Shown here piece after piece: positions 19,525 through 29,469 of a DNA stretch of 64,000 nucleotides. Position 1 is the stretch's first letter. Each line of letters opens with the position of its first letter. The translations under genes were made by a program, and so were the position numbers. The stretch lies in assembly GCF_014652675.1 (NCBI RefSeq), contig NZ_BMZG01000006.1, positions 21,305 to 85,304 on the forward strand. The letters are read 5' to 3'. Source of the DNA: Formosimonas limnophila (lineage in GTDB: Bacteria; Pseudomonadota; Gammaproteobacteria; Burkholderiales; Burkholderiaceae). The notes beneath the pieces are model-generated. The model had not been told where the DNA came from and made no database searches. It was given only the letters and a program-made list of their open reading frames with translations.

Positions 19525-20223
19525 TTAAAGATGTGTCTTGGTTTCACGTTGCCATATTTTAATTAAATGTCGCTGTGCATCCAGCTGAGGTACGGCGAGT
19601 TCGATGATCTCGTTTGCCCATGTACTCGGCGCAAATTGCTCTAGCTCTATTAATTCGTCGGCAGGCATCACACCTTTCATTGCGCCAAAAACACCGTTGG
19701 CTTTGAGCACGTTTTCCGACAGTCGAACAAAATCGACAACGCTGGCGAAAGCGCGGCTGGTGATGAGATCGTATGTGCTGTTCGCGGGCAAATCCTCAAC
19801 TTTGCCTGTGATGACGGTGATGTTTGTCAGCGCCAACTGCGCTTTGACTTGTGTCAAAAACGCGGTTTTTTTGTGCACGGGGTCAATGAGGGTGATGTGC
19901 CAAGCGGGGTTCATAATGGCTAAAACCACACCTGGTAAACCACCGCCTGTACCGACGTCAAGCACGCTGGGTTGTTTGATGTTGGTGAGCCAATTTCTGA
20001 AAATCTGCACAATAACTAGTGAATCCAGTAAGTGATAACTCACTATCTTGTCTAATTCTCGTATGGCGGAGAGATTGTATACATGATTCCACTTGGCCAT
20101 GAGGCCGAGATAAGCAATGAGCTGGCTGCGCTCGTGCTCACTGGTGGACAGATTCATGTCACTCAGCCCATCGGTCAAAAGCTGGCGCACACGGGTGGGG
20201 TCAAAAGTAGTGGCGCGACTCAT
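19525..20223 (-). CDS. rsmG: 16S rRNA (guanine-N7) methyltransferase RsmG
   Basis: 232 residues, slightly longer than E. coli RsmG (207). The SAM-binding motif L-D-V-G-T-G-G-G-L-P-G is clear, followed by L-I-D-P-V-H-K-K and T-S-R-A-F-A. It methylates G527 of 16S rRNA. Its place between mnmG (52 bp upstream) and parA is the common order in proteobacteria. Confidence 0.96.
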   Translation of the reverse strand: MSRATTFDPTRVRQLLTDGLSDMNLSTSEHERSQLIAYLGLMAKWNHVYNLSAIRELDKIVSYHLLDSLVIVQIFRNWLTNIKQPSVLDVGTGGGLPGVVLAIMNPAWHITLIDPVHKKTAFLTQVKAQLALTNITVITGKVEDLPANSTYDLITSRAFASVVDFVRLSENVLKANGVFGAMKGVMPADELIELEQFAPSTWANEIIELAVPQLDAQRHLIKIWQRETKTHL

Positions 20224-20275
20224 GAGTGTGTCGCCTGATTTGGGTGTACCACGGTGTTTGTGTGTGCTGCCGATC

Positions 20276-22198
20276 TCATTGCATCCTCCCCGCTGCTTGA
20301 TTCACACGCTTGATGTGTACCAATAACAACGAAATGGCGGCAGGCGTGACACCAGAGATACGGGCGGCTTGGCCAACCGTTTCGGGCGCGTTGTTGGCAA
20401 GTTTTTGACGCACTTCGTTGGATAGGCCTTTGACATCCATGTAGTCGAGGCCGCTTGGAATACGCGTGGTTTCGTGGTTGGCTTGTTTGCTGATTTCTTC
20501 TTTTTGGCGCTCGATGTAGCCGGCGTATTTGGTGTTGATTTCGACTTGTTCTTTGAAAATCTGCTCGTCCACCGCATCTGACGACAGTGCGGTTTCGGGT
20601 GCAAAGCGGCCGTTTTGTACTGTCACTAATTTTTCGTAAGTGACTTCGGGGCGGCGCAATAAATCAGCGAGATTGTATTCACGCTCAATCGTTTTGCCGA
20701 GCAACTCGGTGGCATCTGAGGCTGAGAAGTTGTTGGGGTTGACCCAAGTGGATTTCAGACGTTCTTGCTCGCGAGCGACGGTTTCCATTTTTCGCTCGAA
20801 ATACGCCCATTGCTCGTCACCGACGAGGCCGAGTTCGCGACCAATCGGTGTGAGGCGTGCATCGGCGTTGTCTTCGCGTAGGGAAAGGCGATATTCGGCA
20901 CGGCTGGTGAACATGCGGTATGGCTCGGCGACGCCTTTGGTGATGAGGTCATCGACGAGCACGCCGAGATAGGCATCGTGACGGGTAGGACGCCATTCGT
21001 CTTTGTTTTGTGCGCGGCGTGAAGCGTTCGCACCAGCAAGTAAGCCTTGAGCGGCGGCTTCTTCGTAGCCCGTCGTGCCGTTGATTTGGCCTGCGAAGTA
21101 AAGATTGACGATGGCTTTCGTCTCAAATGTGGCTTTCAAACCGCGCGGGTCAAAGTAGTCATACTCGATGGCGTAACCGGGGCGCAGAATGTGCGCATTT
21201 TCTAAACCGACCATGGAGCGCACGAGGTCAATCTGTACATCAAAGGGCAAACTGGTGGAAATACCGTTCGGGTAAATCTCGTGCGTGAGCAAGCCTTCGG
21301 GTTCGAGGAAAATCTGGTGTTGGTCCTTATCCGCGAAACGGTGAATTTTGTCTTCAATTGATGGGCAGTAGCGTGGGCCGACGCCTTCAATCACGCCCGT
21401 GTACATCGGTGAGCGCGACAAGCCATTTCGGATGATGTCGTGGGTTTTGCTGTTGGTGTACGTGACCCAGCAAGACACTTGTCGTGGGTGTTGCTCGGCA
21501 CGCCCCATGAATGAAAACACGGGTATAGGATCCAAGTCGCCCGGTTGCTCTGTGATGCGTGAGTAGTCTATCGAACGACCATCGATGCGTGGCGGCGTGC
21601 CCGTTTTCAGTCTGCCCTGCCCCAAGTTCAGTTCTTTGAGTCGGTCAGATAAGCGTAACGCTGCGGGGTCACCTGCGCGCCCGCCGATGGTATTGTTCAG
21701 TCCGACGTGAATTTTACCGCCCAAGAATGTCCCTGCGGTAAGCACGACTGTTGTTGCATTGAACTGAATGCCGATTTCAGTCATTACGCCCGTGACTTTG
21801 TCTCCTTCAACGATGAGGTCATCGACCGCTTGTTGGAATAAGTCAAGGTTTGGTTGGTTTTCTAAGGCGCTGCGCACCGCTTGTTTGTACAGCAGGCGAT
21901 CGGCTTGTGCACGTGTCGCACGCACAGCTGGGCCTTTGCTGGAGTTCAATATACGGAACTGAATCCCGCCAATATCCGCTGCACGCGCCATCACGCCGCC
22001 GAGAGCATCCACTTCTTTGACCAAGTGGCCTTTACCGATGCCGCCGATGGAGGGATTGCAGCTCATTTGGCCGAGGGTTTCGATGTTGTGCGTCAGCAAC
22101 AATGTTTGGCTGCCCATGCGCGCTGCTGCGAGTGCGGCTTCGGTTCCTGCATGGCCGCCGCCGATGACGATCACGTCGTAGTGTTTTGTGTAAATCAT
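20276..22198 (-). CDS. mnmG: tRNA uridine-5-carboxymethylaminomethyl modification enzyme MnmG (GidA)
   Basis: 640 residues. The FAD site [11 protein letters not shown] is at residues 11-21 and [12 protein letters not shown] follows. With MnmE it makes cmnm5U34 in certain tRNAs, but mnmE is not in the window. No Shine-Dalgarno sequence is visible before the ATG; instead a terminator-like hairpin ends about 10 bases before it. A good -10 box (TATAAT) lies at 22247-22252, and perfect parS sites lie just upstream. Confidence 0.97.
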   Translation of the reverse strand: MIYTKHYDVIVIGGGHAGTEAALAAARMGSQTLLLTHNIETLGQMSCNPSIGGIGKGHLVKEVDALGGVMARAADIGGIQFRILNSSKGPAVRATRAQADRLLYKQAVRSALENQPNLDLFQQAVDDLIVEGDKVTGVMTEIGIQFNATTVVLTAGTFLGGKIHVGLNNTIGGRAGDPAALRLSDRLKELNLGQGRLKTGTPPRIDGRSIDYSRITEQPGDLDPIPVFSFMGRAEQHPRQVSCWVTYTNSKTHDIIRNGLSRSPMYTGVIEGVGPRYCPSIEDKIHRFADKDQHQIFLEPEGLLTHEIYPNGISTSLPFDVQIDLVRSMVGLENAHILRPGYAIEYDYFDPRGLKATFETKAIVNLYFAGQINGTTGYEEAAAQGLLAGANASRRAQNKDEWRPTRHDAYLGVLVDDLITKGVAEPYRMFTSRAEYRLSLREDNADARLTPIGRELGLVGDEQWAYFERKMETVAREQERLKSTWVNPNNFSASDATELLGKTIEREYNLADLLRRPEVTYEKLVTVQNGRFAPETALSSDAVDEQIFKEQVEINTKYAGYIERQKEEISKQANHETTRIPSGLDYMDVKGLSNEVRQKLANNAPETVGQAARISGVTPAAISLLLVHIKRVNQAAGRMQ

Positions 22199-22203
22199 AG
22201 CGA

Positions 22204-22226
22204 AACAAAAACCCCATTACTGGGGT
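22204..22226 (-). promoter_or_regulatory. Terminator-like hairpin in the mnmG 5' leader
   Basis: On the minus strand ACCCCA pairs with TGGGGT around GTAA and is followed by TTTTGTTT, which runs almost to the mnmG start at 22198. It lies between the promoter and the start codon, so it could act as an attenuator or control translation. Confidence 0.5.
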
Positions 22227-22246
22227 GAAAAATGAACGATGAAATT

Positions 22247-22275
22247 ATTATAGCCCAAATGCTGGAGTGGCATTT
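22247..22275 (-). promoter_or_regulatory. Candidate sigma-70 promoter of mnmG
   Basis: TATAAT (22247-22252 read on the minus strand) is a perfect -10 box. The hexamer 17 bases upstream, AAATGC, is a poor -35. Transcription would start near 22240, giving a leader of about 40 bases. A parS site starts 5 bases further upstream. Confidence 0.5.
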
Positions 22276-22279
22276 TTAA

Positions 22280-22295
22280 TGTTTCACGTGAAACA
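22280..22295. promoter_or_regulatory. parS site 1
   Basis: TGTTTCACGTGAAACA, an exact match to the canonical parS palindrome bound by chromosomal ParB. It lies just upstream of the mnmG promoter, 3.6 kb from parB. Confidence 0.93.
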
Positions 22296-22401
22296 TGGGT
22301 TTTTCAAATCTGTGTTGTTTAATGTTGTATTTGTTACACAGAAATAAAAAAATCGGTTGGTTTGGGCCTTGCCCTACCCCTTGGTCAATTTTAGGCATAA
22401 A

Positions 22402-22417
22402 TGTTTCACGTGAAACA
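22402..22417. promoter_or_regulatory. parS site 2
   Basis: A second exact TGTTTCACGTGAAACA, in which the palindrome extends two bases further on each side. It is 122 bases from site 1 in the same intergenic region. Confidence 0.93.
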
Positions 22418-22426
22418 TTGGATATA

Positions 22427-22451
22427 AAAAAGCCAGCTTGCGCTGGCTTTG
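22427..22451 (-). terminator. Terminator after the MHS transporter gene
   Basis: AAAGCCAGC pairs with GCTGGCTTT around TTGC; on the minus strand a T-run follows. It starts 21 bases beyond the transporter stop and separates that gene from the parS/mnmG region. Confidence 0.85.
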
Positions 22452-22471
22452 GTCAGAGTTGTATTTTGGCT

Positions 22472-23782
22472 TTAAGCATTGGTGTTTAAGACTTTTTGCG
22501 GATTCTTGCCATTCCGCCAAATAAGCACAGCCAAAGCAATGACCCCAACAATTGTGCAGCTCACGACATAGTATGCTGGAATCATGGGGTTTTTTGTGCG
22601 AGAAATCAACTCAGTCACAATCGGTTGCGCGGCAGCACCAAAGATAAGAACACCGAGGTTGTAACCAATTGAAATGCCGCTGGCACGAACTTGGGTGGGA
22701 AATAGTTCGGTCAACACAGTAGACAACACACCAAACGCAACAGCAATCAATGTGCACAACAATAATTGTAAAGCCCATAAACGCTCAATACTCGGGTTGA
22801 GCAATAACCATTGATAAGCGGGAATCAAAATCAATAAGTAAGGTAAAAAGGCACCAAGGAGGATTTTGGGACGACCCAATACGCCAAACTTATCGGAAAA
22901 ACGGCCCACGATCGGAATTAGAACCACCATCCACAATGCACTGGCCGCTTGTACCAAAAATGCGGCATCACCATCTAACTTTAAAAACGTTTTGGCATAG
23001 GTAACCACATAGCTGATGATGGTGTATGTGGCGGTGGTGCCTGCCGCGAGGATACCGATGCTGACGAGTAGCTCCAATCGATAATGCTTAAACAGTGTGG
23101 ATAGGCTGGAGCCTTCAGAATGATTTTTAACTGATTCAAATTCGTGTGACTCCTGCATGTGCTTGCGAATATACCAAGCGACAGGAATAATCAGTAAACC
23201 CAGCGCAAATGGGATGCGCCATGCAAACGCTTTAATTTCTTCAGGTGAAAAAGCTTTTGATACCGCAAAGCCGGCGCTGGCCGCCAGAAAAACCGCTAAC
23301 ATCTGGCTAGATAGTTGCCATGAACCGTAAAAACCCTTTTGGTTTTTTGGTGCCAACTCCACTAACAAAGACGTCGATGTGCCGAACTCACCACCTGTGG
23401 CAAATCCCTGAATGAGCCGAGAAACCACCAAAATAGCGATGGCCGCGGTTCCGGCTGTCGCGTAACTCGGTGCCAATGTGAGCAGCAGCATTGAGATCGA
23501 CATGAGGATAATGACTAAACTCAAAGCACGTTTACGTCCTACTCTGTCCGCCATCAAGCCAAAGAAGATGCCACCAATTGGGCGCATTAAAAAACCAACA
23601 CCGTAAATGCCGAGAATTTTGACGAGTTCTTTGTGCTCGTCACTGCCGCTGGTGAATACACCTGTGATAATGGTTGCCATAAAGGCAAAGATAAAGAAGT
23701 CGTACCATTCCAAAGCATTACCAATCACAGCGGCGGCAATGTCTCTAATGGGTGCTTTTCGATTGGGGGTATTTGTGGTCAT
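22472..23782 (-). CDS. MFS transporter, metabolite:H+ symporter (MHS) type
   Basis: 436 residues with about 12 predicted membrane helices. The start N-A-L-E-W-Y-D-F-F and the loop motif G-L-M-A-D-R-V-G-R-K-R-A are typical of the MHS group, whose members carry citrate, alpha-ketoglutarate, proline/betaine or shikimate with protons. The motif G-F-A-T-G-G-E-F-G-T further supports MHS. The substrate cannot be told. It is a single gene with its own terminator; upstream is a 318-bp gap. Confidence 0.9.
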   Translation of the reverse strand: MTTNTPNRKAPIRDIAAAVIGNALEWYDFFIFAFMATIITGVFTSGSDEHKELVKILGIYGVGFLMRPIGGIFFGLMADRVGRKRALSLVIILMSISMLLLTLAPSYATAGTAAIAILVVSRLIQGFATGGEFGTSTSLLVELAPKNQKGFYGSWQLSSQMLAVFLAASAGFAVSKAFSPEEIKAFAWRIPFALGLLIIPVAWYIRKHMQESHEFESVKNHSEGSSLSTLFKHYRLELLVSIGILAAGTTATYTIISYVVTYAKTFLKLDGDAAFLVQAASALWMVVLIPIVGRFSDKFGVLGRPKILLGAFLPYLLILIPAYQWLLLNPSIERLWALQLLLCTLIAVAFGVLSTVLTELFPTQVRASGISIGYNLGVLIFGAAAQPIVTELISRTKNPMIPAYYVVSCTIVGVIALAVLIWRNGKNPQKVLNTNA

Positions 23783-24100
23783 GCAAACTCCAAAAAGATA
23801 ATGCGCAATCGAACATAGGGTTTATTCTTCGATCGATTCTATTTAAATGAGGGTTAAATTACTGCATTAACCGCTGGTATTTCGTGCCTGATGATAAATG
23901 TTTTTATGGTGTGATTCTTTGAGTCAGTTGCTTAATACTCATAAGAGTCTCAACATAAAAATATCAGGGACACAGGAGCGTGAGAATATACCAATTCGCA
24001 ACATCTGTAGATAACAAAAAATGATAACCTTAGAAGGTTCTTTAACAATAGTGATGATGTTTAAGTAATTACGGGCGTGATTACTATGAGGCGCTTAGGT
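23783..24100. other. 318-bp non-coding gap
   Basis: No gene found. The AT-rich right part carries a 6-bp hairpin (24026-24039) that may terminate the permease gene, and the left part should carry the promoter of the MHS transporter. Confidence 0.4.
24020..24039 (-). terminator. Weak terminator after the TSUP permease
   Basis: On the minus strand AACCTT, CT, AAGGTT is followed after four bases by TTTTTT. The stem is short and the T-run displaced, so function is uncertain. Confidence 0.35.
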
Positions 24101-24880
24101 TTACATCAGTGAGATCAGCGTGTCATATCCAAATTTGACAATCGTGGCGCTTAAGACAAGGATCAAAATTTTCCGGATGAATGGTGCACCGTATTTTGTT
24201 ACCACATGCGTGCCGCACAACGCCCCCCCGATGTTGCACACACCCATCGCCAATCCTGCACCCCAAAGAATGTAACCATGCGGAATGAAAAAAGACAGCG
24301 CGGCAAAGTTCGTGGCAAGGTTGATGACTTTGCTGTGCGCGGTCGCGGTTAAAAAATCAAAGCCAAACCATTTCACAAAGGCAAAAGCCAGTAGCGAACC
24401 CGTTCCCGGTCCAAAAAAACCATCATAAAACCCAATCGCCGCACCCAAGCCCAAACCCGCCAACATCTCGCCGCGCGATGCGAAGCGTGGTTCGTGGCTC
24501 TGTCCCATGTCTTTTTTCATGAAGGTATAAATCACCATGGCAATCATCAGCACCAGCATGATGGGGCGCAAATACTCTTTGGGCAAATAGGGAATCAGTC
24601 GCGCGCCGATGTAAGCAAACAGCAGTGCCATCGCCACCGCGCCAAACAACATGCGCCAACGCAATGGCACGCGCCGTGCATACTGCACCGTCGCCATGCC
24701 TGTGCCACAGATGGACGACAGTTTGTTTGTGCCATGCAACACAGGTGGTTCGTGATTGGGGATGATGTTAAAAATCCCAGGTAACTGAATCAAGCCACCG
24801 CCACCAACGGCGGAATCAATCAAGCCCGCGAGAAAGGCCAGAGGCAATAGTAACAATAGTTCGGGTGTGAGGAAATCCAT
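24101..24880 (-). CDS. TSUP (TauE/SafE) family permease
   Basis: 259 residues from the ATG at 24880, which has AGGA 5 nt before it; the longer frame to 25066 overlaps the asparaginase gene and is unsupported. There are about eight hydrophobic segments in two similar halves, each with the TSUP signature: G-L-I-D-S-A-V-G-G-G-G near residue 20 and G-F-Y-D-G-F-F-G-P-G-T-G in the second half. Members export or import sulfur-containing or organic anions. The substrate is unknown. Confidence 0.9.
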   Translation of the reverse strand: MDFLTPELLLLLPLAFLAGLIDSAVGGGGLIQLPGIFNIIPNHEPPVLHGTNKLSSICGTGMATVQYARRVPLRWRMLFGAVAMALLFAYIGARLIPYLPKEYLRPIMLVLMIAMVIYTFMKKDMGQSHEPRFASRGEMLAGLGLGAAIGFYDGFFGPGTGSLLAFAFVKWFGFDFLTATAHSKVINLATNFAALSFFIPHGYILWGAGLAMGVCNIGGALCGTHVVTKYGAPFIRKILILVLSATIVKFGYDTLISLM

Positions 24881-25043
24881 ATCATCCTGTGGGTGTGGGA
24901 TTGTAAAAATAGGGGCGCGAATCTTAAAGGCGATCGCATGGGCGCTGCCCGATTCACGTTGTGGCTGTGAGCGTAGATGCTGCTTATCGCGGCGATGCTC
25001 GCTGACCACTGATTCTTTGTGTGAGGATGGGCAATGTGTGTAA

Positions 25044-26084
25044 CTAAGCCCAATCCGCCTGCTCATCTGTCAATTGCGCAAAGCCCGCCAACACTGCACT
25101 TGGTGCGTGTGCGGGTTGGCCACCGAGCAGCAGTTGCGCATACAGCCGCGCTTTGTGTGCGGGCAAATCGTGGGCGAATGCTGCGCCGAGTGCGGCCAGT
25201 GTTTTGCCACCGCCTTTGTAGCCATACACGGGAGCGCACATGCCCAGCGGCGAGCGCGACGCGATCACCACGGCCACGCCCTGCGCGATGGCTGACTCAA
25301 TGGCTGTGTACATTTCAAGATTCACGCTACTCGCACCGACTCCCTGCACCACAACAGCTTGAGCACCCGCTGCTATGCTGGCATTGAATAACGCGGCATC
25401 TGCACCTGCATACATCGATATGATGTCCACTCGAGGTAATTCGCATGTTTCACGTGAAACATTCAACACTGGAGTGAAACGGCGCGGTGGCGTGATAAAA
25501 CGTACCCCACTATCATCGGATGAGTGCGTCATAGAGCCGATTGGCATGTGTTGTGGTGACTGAAATGTTTGCACACAGGAAGTGTCCATTTTTTTCACAT
25601 AGCGGGCACTGTGAATCTCATCATTCATGACCACCATCACGCCTCGCCCACGAGAACGTTCTGCTGCAGCCACGCGGGTTGCTGCGAGTAAGTTTGCCAT
25701 GCCATCGGCAGATAGTTGATCATTGCTGCGCATCGCGCCTGTTAAGACCACGGGCTTGTTTGACAATTGCGCATTGCTCAATGAGCCATCCAGAAAAAAT
25801 GCAGTTTCTTCCATGGTGTCTGTACCATGGACAACAACAACGCCAGATATTTCGTCATTTGATAAATAATTGATGATTTCATTTCGCAAAGCCCACATTA
25901 AACGAGGAGAAACTTGTGCTGATGGGATATTGGCGAATTGATTTGTTTTAATATTAGCAATTTTTTGCAATGCGGGAATTGAGGTGACTAACTCTTCACC
26001 AGATACCGCAGGGACCAGCATGCCAGCATCGTTTGTGCGCATGGCGATGGTGCCGCCTGTAAAAATAATTTGGATGATTTTCAT
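25044..26084 (-). CDS. L-asparaginase family amidohydrolase
   Basis: 346 residues. Both catalytic Thr motifs are present: F-T-G-G-T-I-A near residue 8 and V-V-V-H-G-T-D-T-M-E-E-T-A in the first domain. It hydrolyses Asn to Asp and ammonia; no signal peptide is visible, so it is probably cytoplasmic. The codons for N-V-S-R-E-T (25447-25462) form a perfect parS site. It follows the DUF418 gene by 21 bp and could share its transcript. Confidence 0.93.
   Translation of the reverse strand: MKIIQIIFTGGTIAMRTNDAGMLVPAVSGEELVTSIPALQKIANIKTNQFANIPSAQVSPRLMWALRNEIINYLSNDEISGVVVVHGTDTMEETAFFLDGSLSNAQLSNKPVVLTGAMRSNDQLSADGMANLLAATRVAAAERSRGRGVMVVMNDEIHSARYVKKMDTSCVQTFQSPQHMPIGSMTHSSDDSGVRFITPPRRFTPVLNVSRETCELPRVDIISMYAGADAALFNASIAAGAQAVVVQGVGASSVNLEMYTAIESAIAQGVAVVIASRSPLGMCAPVYGYKGGGKTLAALGAAFAHDLPAHKARLYAQLLLGGQPAHAPSAVLAGFAQLTDEQADWA
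25447..25462. promoter_or_regulatory. parS site 3, inside the asparaginase gene
   Basis: Exact TGTTTCACGTGAAACA in coding sequence, read as V-S-R-E-T in the asparaginase frame. It lies 3 kb from parS sites 1 and 2. The segment lies between the two asparaginase domains, where sequence is probably free to vary. Confidence 0.92.
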
Positions 26085-26105
26085 GAGCGAATTTGAAATG
26101 ATGGA

Positions 26106-27224
26106 TTAATGAGAGATGAGGCGCAAAACTTGTTCCAATGGCCCTCGCCCCATGTAATGAGTGTAGATGCCAACACAGGTCATGGAGATTAACGAAATGA
26201 GCAATGCAAGGCCAAGCAGCGCGGCTTGATCCAAGTCGCCAAATAATCCTAAGCCGTAACCGCCAAAGACCCAGCCAGAGATCACTCCTTGCAGGATGTA
26301 GGTTGACAGCGTATTTTTGCCTGATAAAACTAACAGATACGGCGCAGACCAACGTCTGGCCAATAAAATAAAAGTAACAAGATAAACGGCTGATAATAAT
26401 GGAGCGCCCACAGATATTAAGATGAAGCCGACGAAATTGAGCATGGTTGCGTTTTGGGGCAATAGGCCAGCGGAAGCTAAGGAGTACCAAACATTGAGGG
26501 CCAAGGCCAAGAGTAGTAACCACGGTGCGCGACGTGTGAGGCTCTTAAAATAAGGGCTATTTGGTGCAAAAAAGTCAGATTTTGCCGCAGCCAATCCAAC
26601 CAAAAAGGCAGCAAAGGCAAGTGGGCCTTGCAGCAACAATAAAACAAGAAACGTTTCAGGCCAGTCAGCTAATCTTGCTTGAGTGGCATCGACAAAACTG
26701 CCTCCTAAACTGGGCAAACTAAATATTTCTGATCCTAAAGGCATTTGGGTGGTGCTCTCCTCCATCAATACAGCCAATAAGATCAAACAGGCCATTGACA
26801 CGGGGATCATCCAAGCGGCACGCTTGAGCAGAGCTCTTGGCTCGTGATCTTCCATCAGCCAAAGCAAGCTTCCTAAAATGGCGTAAAGCACCAAAATATC
26901 ACCGCTGAAAACCAAAGTGGCGTTCAATACGCCAAAAATTGCTAATCCCATAATTCTGCGAAAATAACGGGATTTAAAGTGTTCTCCTTTAGAAGCTGCA
27001 GCCAGTTGTTGAATGGCCATCCCCCAACCAAAAATGAATGAGAACAGCAGGAAAAACTTTAACTGAAAAAATACTTCAGTAAACAGTGAAGCGCTTATAT
27101 CCCAACGATTGGCAGGCAGCGCAAACAATTGCTCTGTGGGTAATGCCATAAAAGGCACATTAACCACACAAATGCCAATCAATGCGGCCATTCTGATGAA
27201 ATCAACTTCGATTTGACGGTTCAT
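26106..27224 (-). CDS. DUF418 domain membrane protein
   Basis: 372 residues from the ATG at 27224; the frame is open to 27290, but the extra N-terminus is not hydrophobic or conserved. It has about nine to ten membrane helices. An early I-E-V-D-F-I-R-M-A-A-L-I-G-I segment, F-I-F-G-W-G-M and the C-terminal Y-M-G-R-G-P-L-E are typical of DUF418/YeiB-like proteins, whose function is not established. No good ribosome site is seen. It is upstream of asparaginase on the same strand. Confidence 0.8.
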   Translation of the reverse strand: MNRQIEVDFIRMAALIGICVVNVPFMALPTEQLFALPANRWDISASLFTEVFFQLKFFLLFSFIFGWGMAIQQLAAASKGEHFKSRYFRRIMGLAIFGVLNATLVFSGDILVLYAILGSLLWLMEDHEPRALLKRAAWMIPVSMACLILLAVLMEESTTQMPLGSEIFSLPSLGGSFVDATQARLADWPETFLVLLLLQGPLAFAAFLVGLAAAKSDFFAPNSPYFKSLTRRAPWLLLLALALNVWYSLASAGLLPQNATMLNFVGFILISVGAPLLSAVYLVTFILLARRWSAPYLLVLSGKNTLSTYILQGVISGWVFGGYGLGLFGDLDQAALLGLALLISLISMTCVGIYTHYMGRGPLEQVLRLISH

Positions 27225-27303
27225 ATAATCTGATATTTCTAAAGTACAACGTGATGTAAATTGGGGTGTTACAGTGCAACAGAGCATCAAGATTGTCTTA
27301 TGA

Positions 27304-28050
27304 CTATAGTTCTTGATTTAATAAAGAGATGGTCATGCAGCCGAACCACTCGTTGTTAGGCGCCAAGGTTTTTGGCATCAAAATTACTGGCTCGACACAT
27401 AAAAATTTTTGCCAGTCAGCATGTGGAATGTCTGACAGATTGTGTTTGGCCGAGGGGTTCCATACTTGCCACGCATCGAAACCAGACTGCTCAATCAGCA
27501 GATTCACGACTGGTGAAAATAATTTCAAAGATGATGTGATGGCGTGCGATTGATCGACCGCGTGTGCTTGTGCAGCACCTTTGGCATTGAGGCTTTGTTC
27601 CGACAGTTTAAAAATCGGCTCTTCAATTAAACCCTCAATCCGACTGTGCAACACATCACCCACCAGAAAGTACGGATGCAAGCCGCCTGTCCACTCAAAC
27701 AATGTATCGCCCACATTGCGCACCTCAAGGTGGATCTGCATGCGGTCATCTTCGACAGACGCATCGATATTCAATTGAGCTCGATGTGGCCAATTAGGTT
27801 GCTCAGTGAGCAACAAACTGCTCGACACGCAGCCCTCTAACATTGAAAATACCTGCCACTCCTGCGTGCGGGCATAGCCGTGCTTGGGCAAATCGCCCAA
27901 ACTCGCAAATTGAGGGAACAACACGGGCACACCGCCGCGTGCGGGTGTTGGCGGCGGCTGCAAATTTTCTGGGCAGTAGAAAATCTCTTTACCGAGGAGC
28001 GTAGCGCGGAGAATTTGGCCACCGAAGCTTTGGGATTGAAGGAGGTTCAT
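27304..28050 (-). CDS. Aldose 1-epimerase family protein, D-hexose-6-phosphate mutarotase-like
   Basis: 248 residues, one beta-sandwich domain. Family features: G-G-V-P-V-L-F-P near residue 39, H-G-Y-A-R with a candidate catalytic His, G-G-L-H-P-Y-F with the second His, and F-L-C-V-E-P with the candidate catalytic Glu. This matches the YeaD-like group that interconverts alpha and beta glucose-6-phosphate. It lies downstream of aroA by 80 bp, in the place where cmk is often found. Confidence 0.88.
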   Translation of the reverse strand: MNLLQSQSFGGQILRATLLGKEIFYCPENLQPPPTPARGGVPVLFPQFASLGDLPKHGYARTQEWQVFSMLEGCVSSSLLLTEQPNWPHRAQLNIDASVEDDRMQIHLEVRNVGDTLFEWTGGLHPYFLVGDVLHSRIEGLIEEPIFKLSEQSLNAKGAAQAHAVDQSHAITSSLKLFSPVVNLLIEQSGFDAWQVWNPSAKHNLSDIPHADWQKFLCVEPVILMPKTLAPNNEWFGCMTISLLNQEL

Positions 28051-28130
28051 GTGGGGCTTGATTTTGAGTTTTTTAGCTGGTAAAAATGATGCTTCGCAGT
28101 CAACGCAGGGGTTGTATGCGCAGTTTGCTC

Positions 28131-29450
28131 TTATTTGAGTAAAGATTGTAAAACTTCAAAATACGTCGGAAATGTTTTCCCCACACATTTCGGGTCGTTG
28201 ATCGTCACGCCAACTTTGCTCAAAGCGACGAGAGAGAAGCACATCGCCATGCGGTGATCATCGTAGGTGTCGATGGCCGCGTGTTGCCATGCATCCTTGG
28301 TCGGTGGTGTGACGACGATGTAGTCGGCGCCCTCCTCCACTGTCGCGCCGACTTTGCGCAGCTCGGTGGCCATCGCGCTTAAACGGTCGGTTTCTTTGAC
28401 GCGCCATGAGGCGATGTTGGTGAGTTTGGTTGAGCCTTTGGCAAATAACGCTGCCGCTGCCAAAGTCATTGCCGCGTCAGGGATGTGGTTACAGTCAAGT
28501 TCGATGCCCTTGAGTTGTGTTTCGTCTGGGTCGTCTTCGTGGTGAATGCCGCGCACCTCAATCCAGTTTTCACCCATCATCACATTTGCACCCATCATTT
28601 GCAGTGCGTTGGCAAATCTCACGTCGCCTTGGATGCTGGACAAACCCACGCCAGTGACGCGCAGTGGCCCGCCGCCGAGTGCGCCGAGTGCGAGGAAATA
28701 CGAAGCGGATGATGCGTCCCCCTCCACATAAATTTCTTTTGGCGACGTGTACGCCGCGCCCGCTTCGATGGTGAACGATGACCAGCCGTTGCGTGTGACG
28801 TTCACGCCAAAACGCGCCATTAAATTGAGCGTGATCTCGATGTACGGTTTAGAAATCAACTCGTCAACCACATGAATCGTCAATGTACGCTTGAGCAAAG
28901 GCGCAGCCATCAACACTGCCGTGAGAAACTGGCTCGATACATTGCCTTTAATTGACAGGCTCAAATCACCGTCAGGTAAAACCGCAGGTGAGAGTACAAA
29001 AGGTGGAAAACCATCATTGCCTTTGTATTCCACTTGAGCGCCAATTTGACGCAAGGCATCAATCAAATCACCAATTGGCCGTTCGTGCATGCGCGGCACG
29101 CCATGCAAGTGGTATGTACCGTTTTGCAATGCCAAAACCGCCGTCAACGGACGAATCGCTGTGCCCGCATTGCCCATGAATAAATCCGCGTCTTTGTTTG
29201 GAAAGTCACCACCTGTGCCGATCACATCGTAATCGTGTTCCGCCACTTGCGTCACCGACACGCCAAGCGTATTGAGCGCAGCGAGCATTACGCGTATGTC
29301 GTCCGAGTCGAGTACGTCGCGCACGCGGGTGGTTTCGCCTTTGGCGGACAACGCGGCAAGCAGCAATACACGGTTAGAGATGCTTTTAGAGCCAGGGAGT
29401 TTGATGTCGCCACGGGCAGAGGTGGCGGGGTTTAGGGTGATGTGTTCCAT
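28131..29450 (-). CDS. aroA: 3-phosphoshikimate 1-carboxyvinyltransferase (EPSP synthase)
   Basis: 439 residues from the ATG at 29450, where the usual start (I-T-L-N-P then [10 protein letters not shown]) begins; a longer frame to 29546 overlaps the upstream gene. The second motif G-N-A-G-T-A-I-R-P and the late K-E-T-D-R-L are present. It joins PEP to shikimate-3-phosphate in the shikimate pathway. No clear ribosome site; it lies 19 bp after the DUF4424 gene, so it probably depends on the operon that also carries serC, pheA and tyrA. Confidence 0.96.
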   Translation of the reverse strand: MEHITLNPATSARGDIKLPGSKSISNRVLLLAALSAKGETTRVRDVLDSDDIRVMLAALNTLGVSVTQVAEHDYDVIGTGGDFPNKDADLFMGNAGTAIRPLTAVLALQNGTYHLHGVPRMHERPIGDLIDALRQIGAQVEYKGNDGFPPFVLSPAVLPDGDLSLSIKGNVSSQFLTAVLMAAPLLKRTLTIHVVDELISKPYIEITLNLMARFGVNVTRNGWSSFTIEAGAAYTSPKEIYVEGDASSASYFLALGALGGGPLRVTGVGLSSIQGDVRFANALQMMGANVMMGENWIEVRGIHHEDDPDETQLKGIELDCNHIPDAAMTLAAAALFAKGSTKLTNIASWRVKETDRLSAMATELRKVGATVEEGADYIVVTPPTKDAWQHAAIDTYDDHRMAMCFSLVALSKVGVTINDPKCVGKTFPTYFEVLQSLLK

Positions 29451-29469
29451 AGATTTTTTCAGGTTAAGT

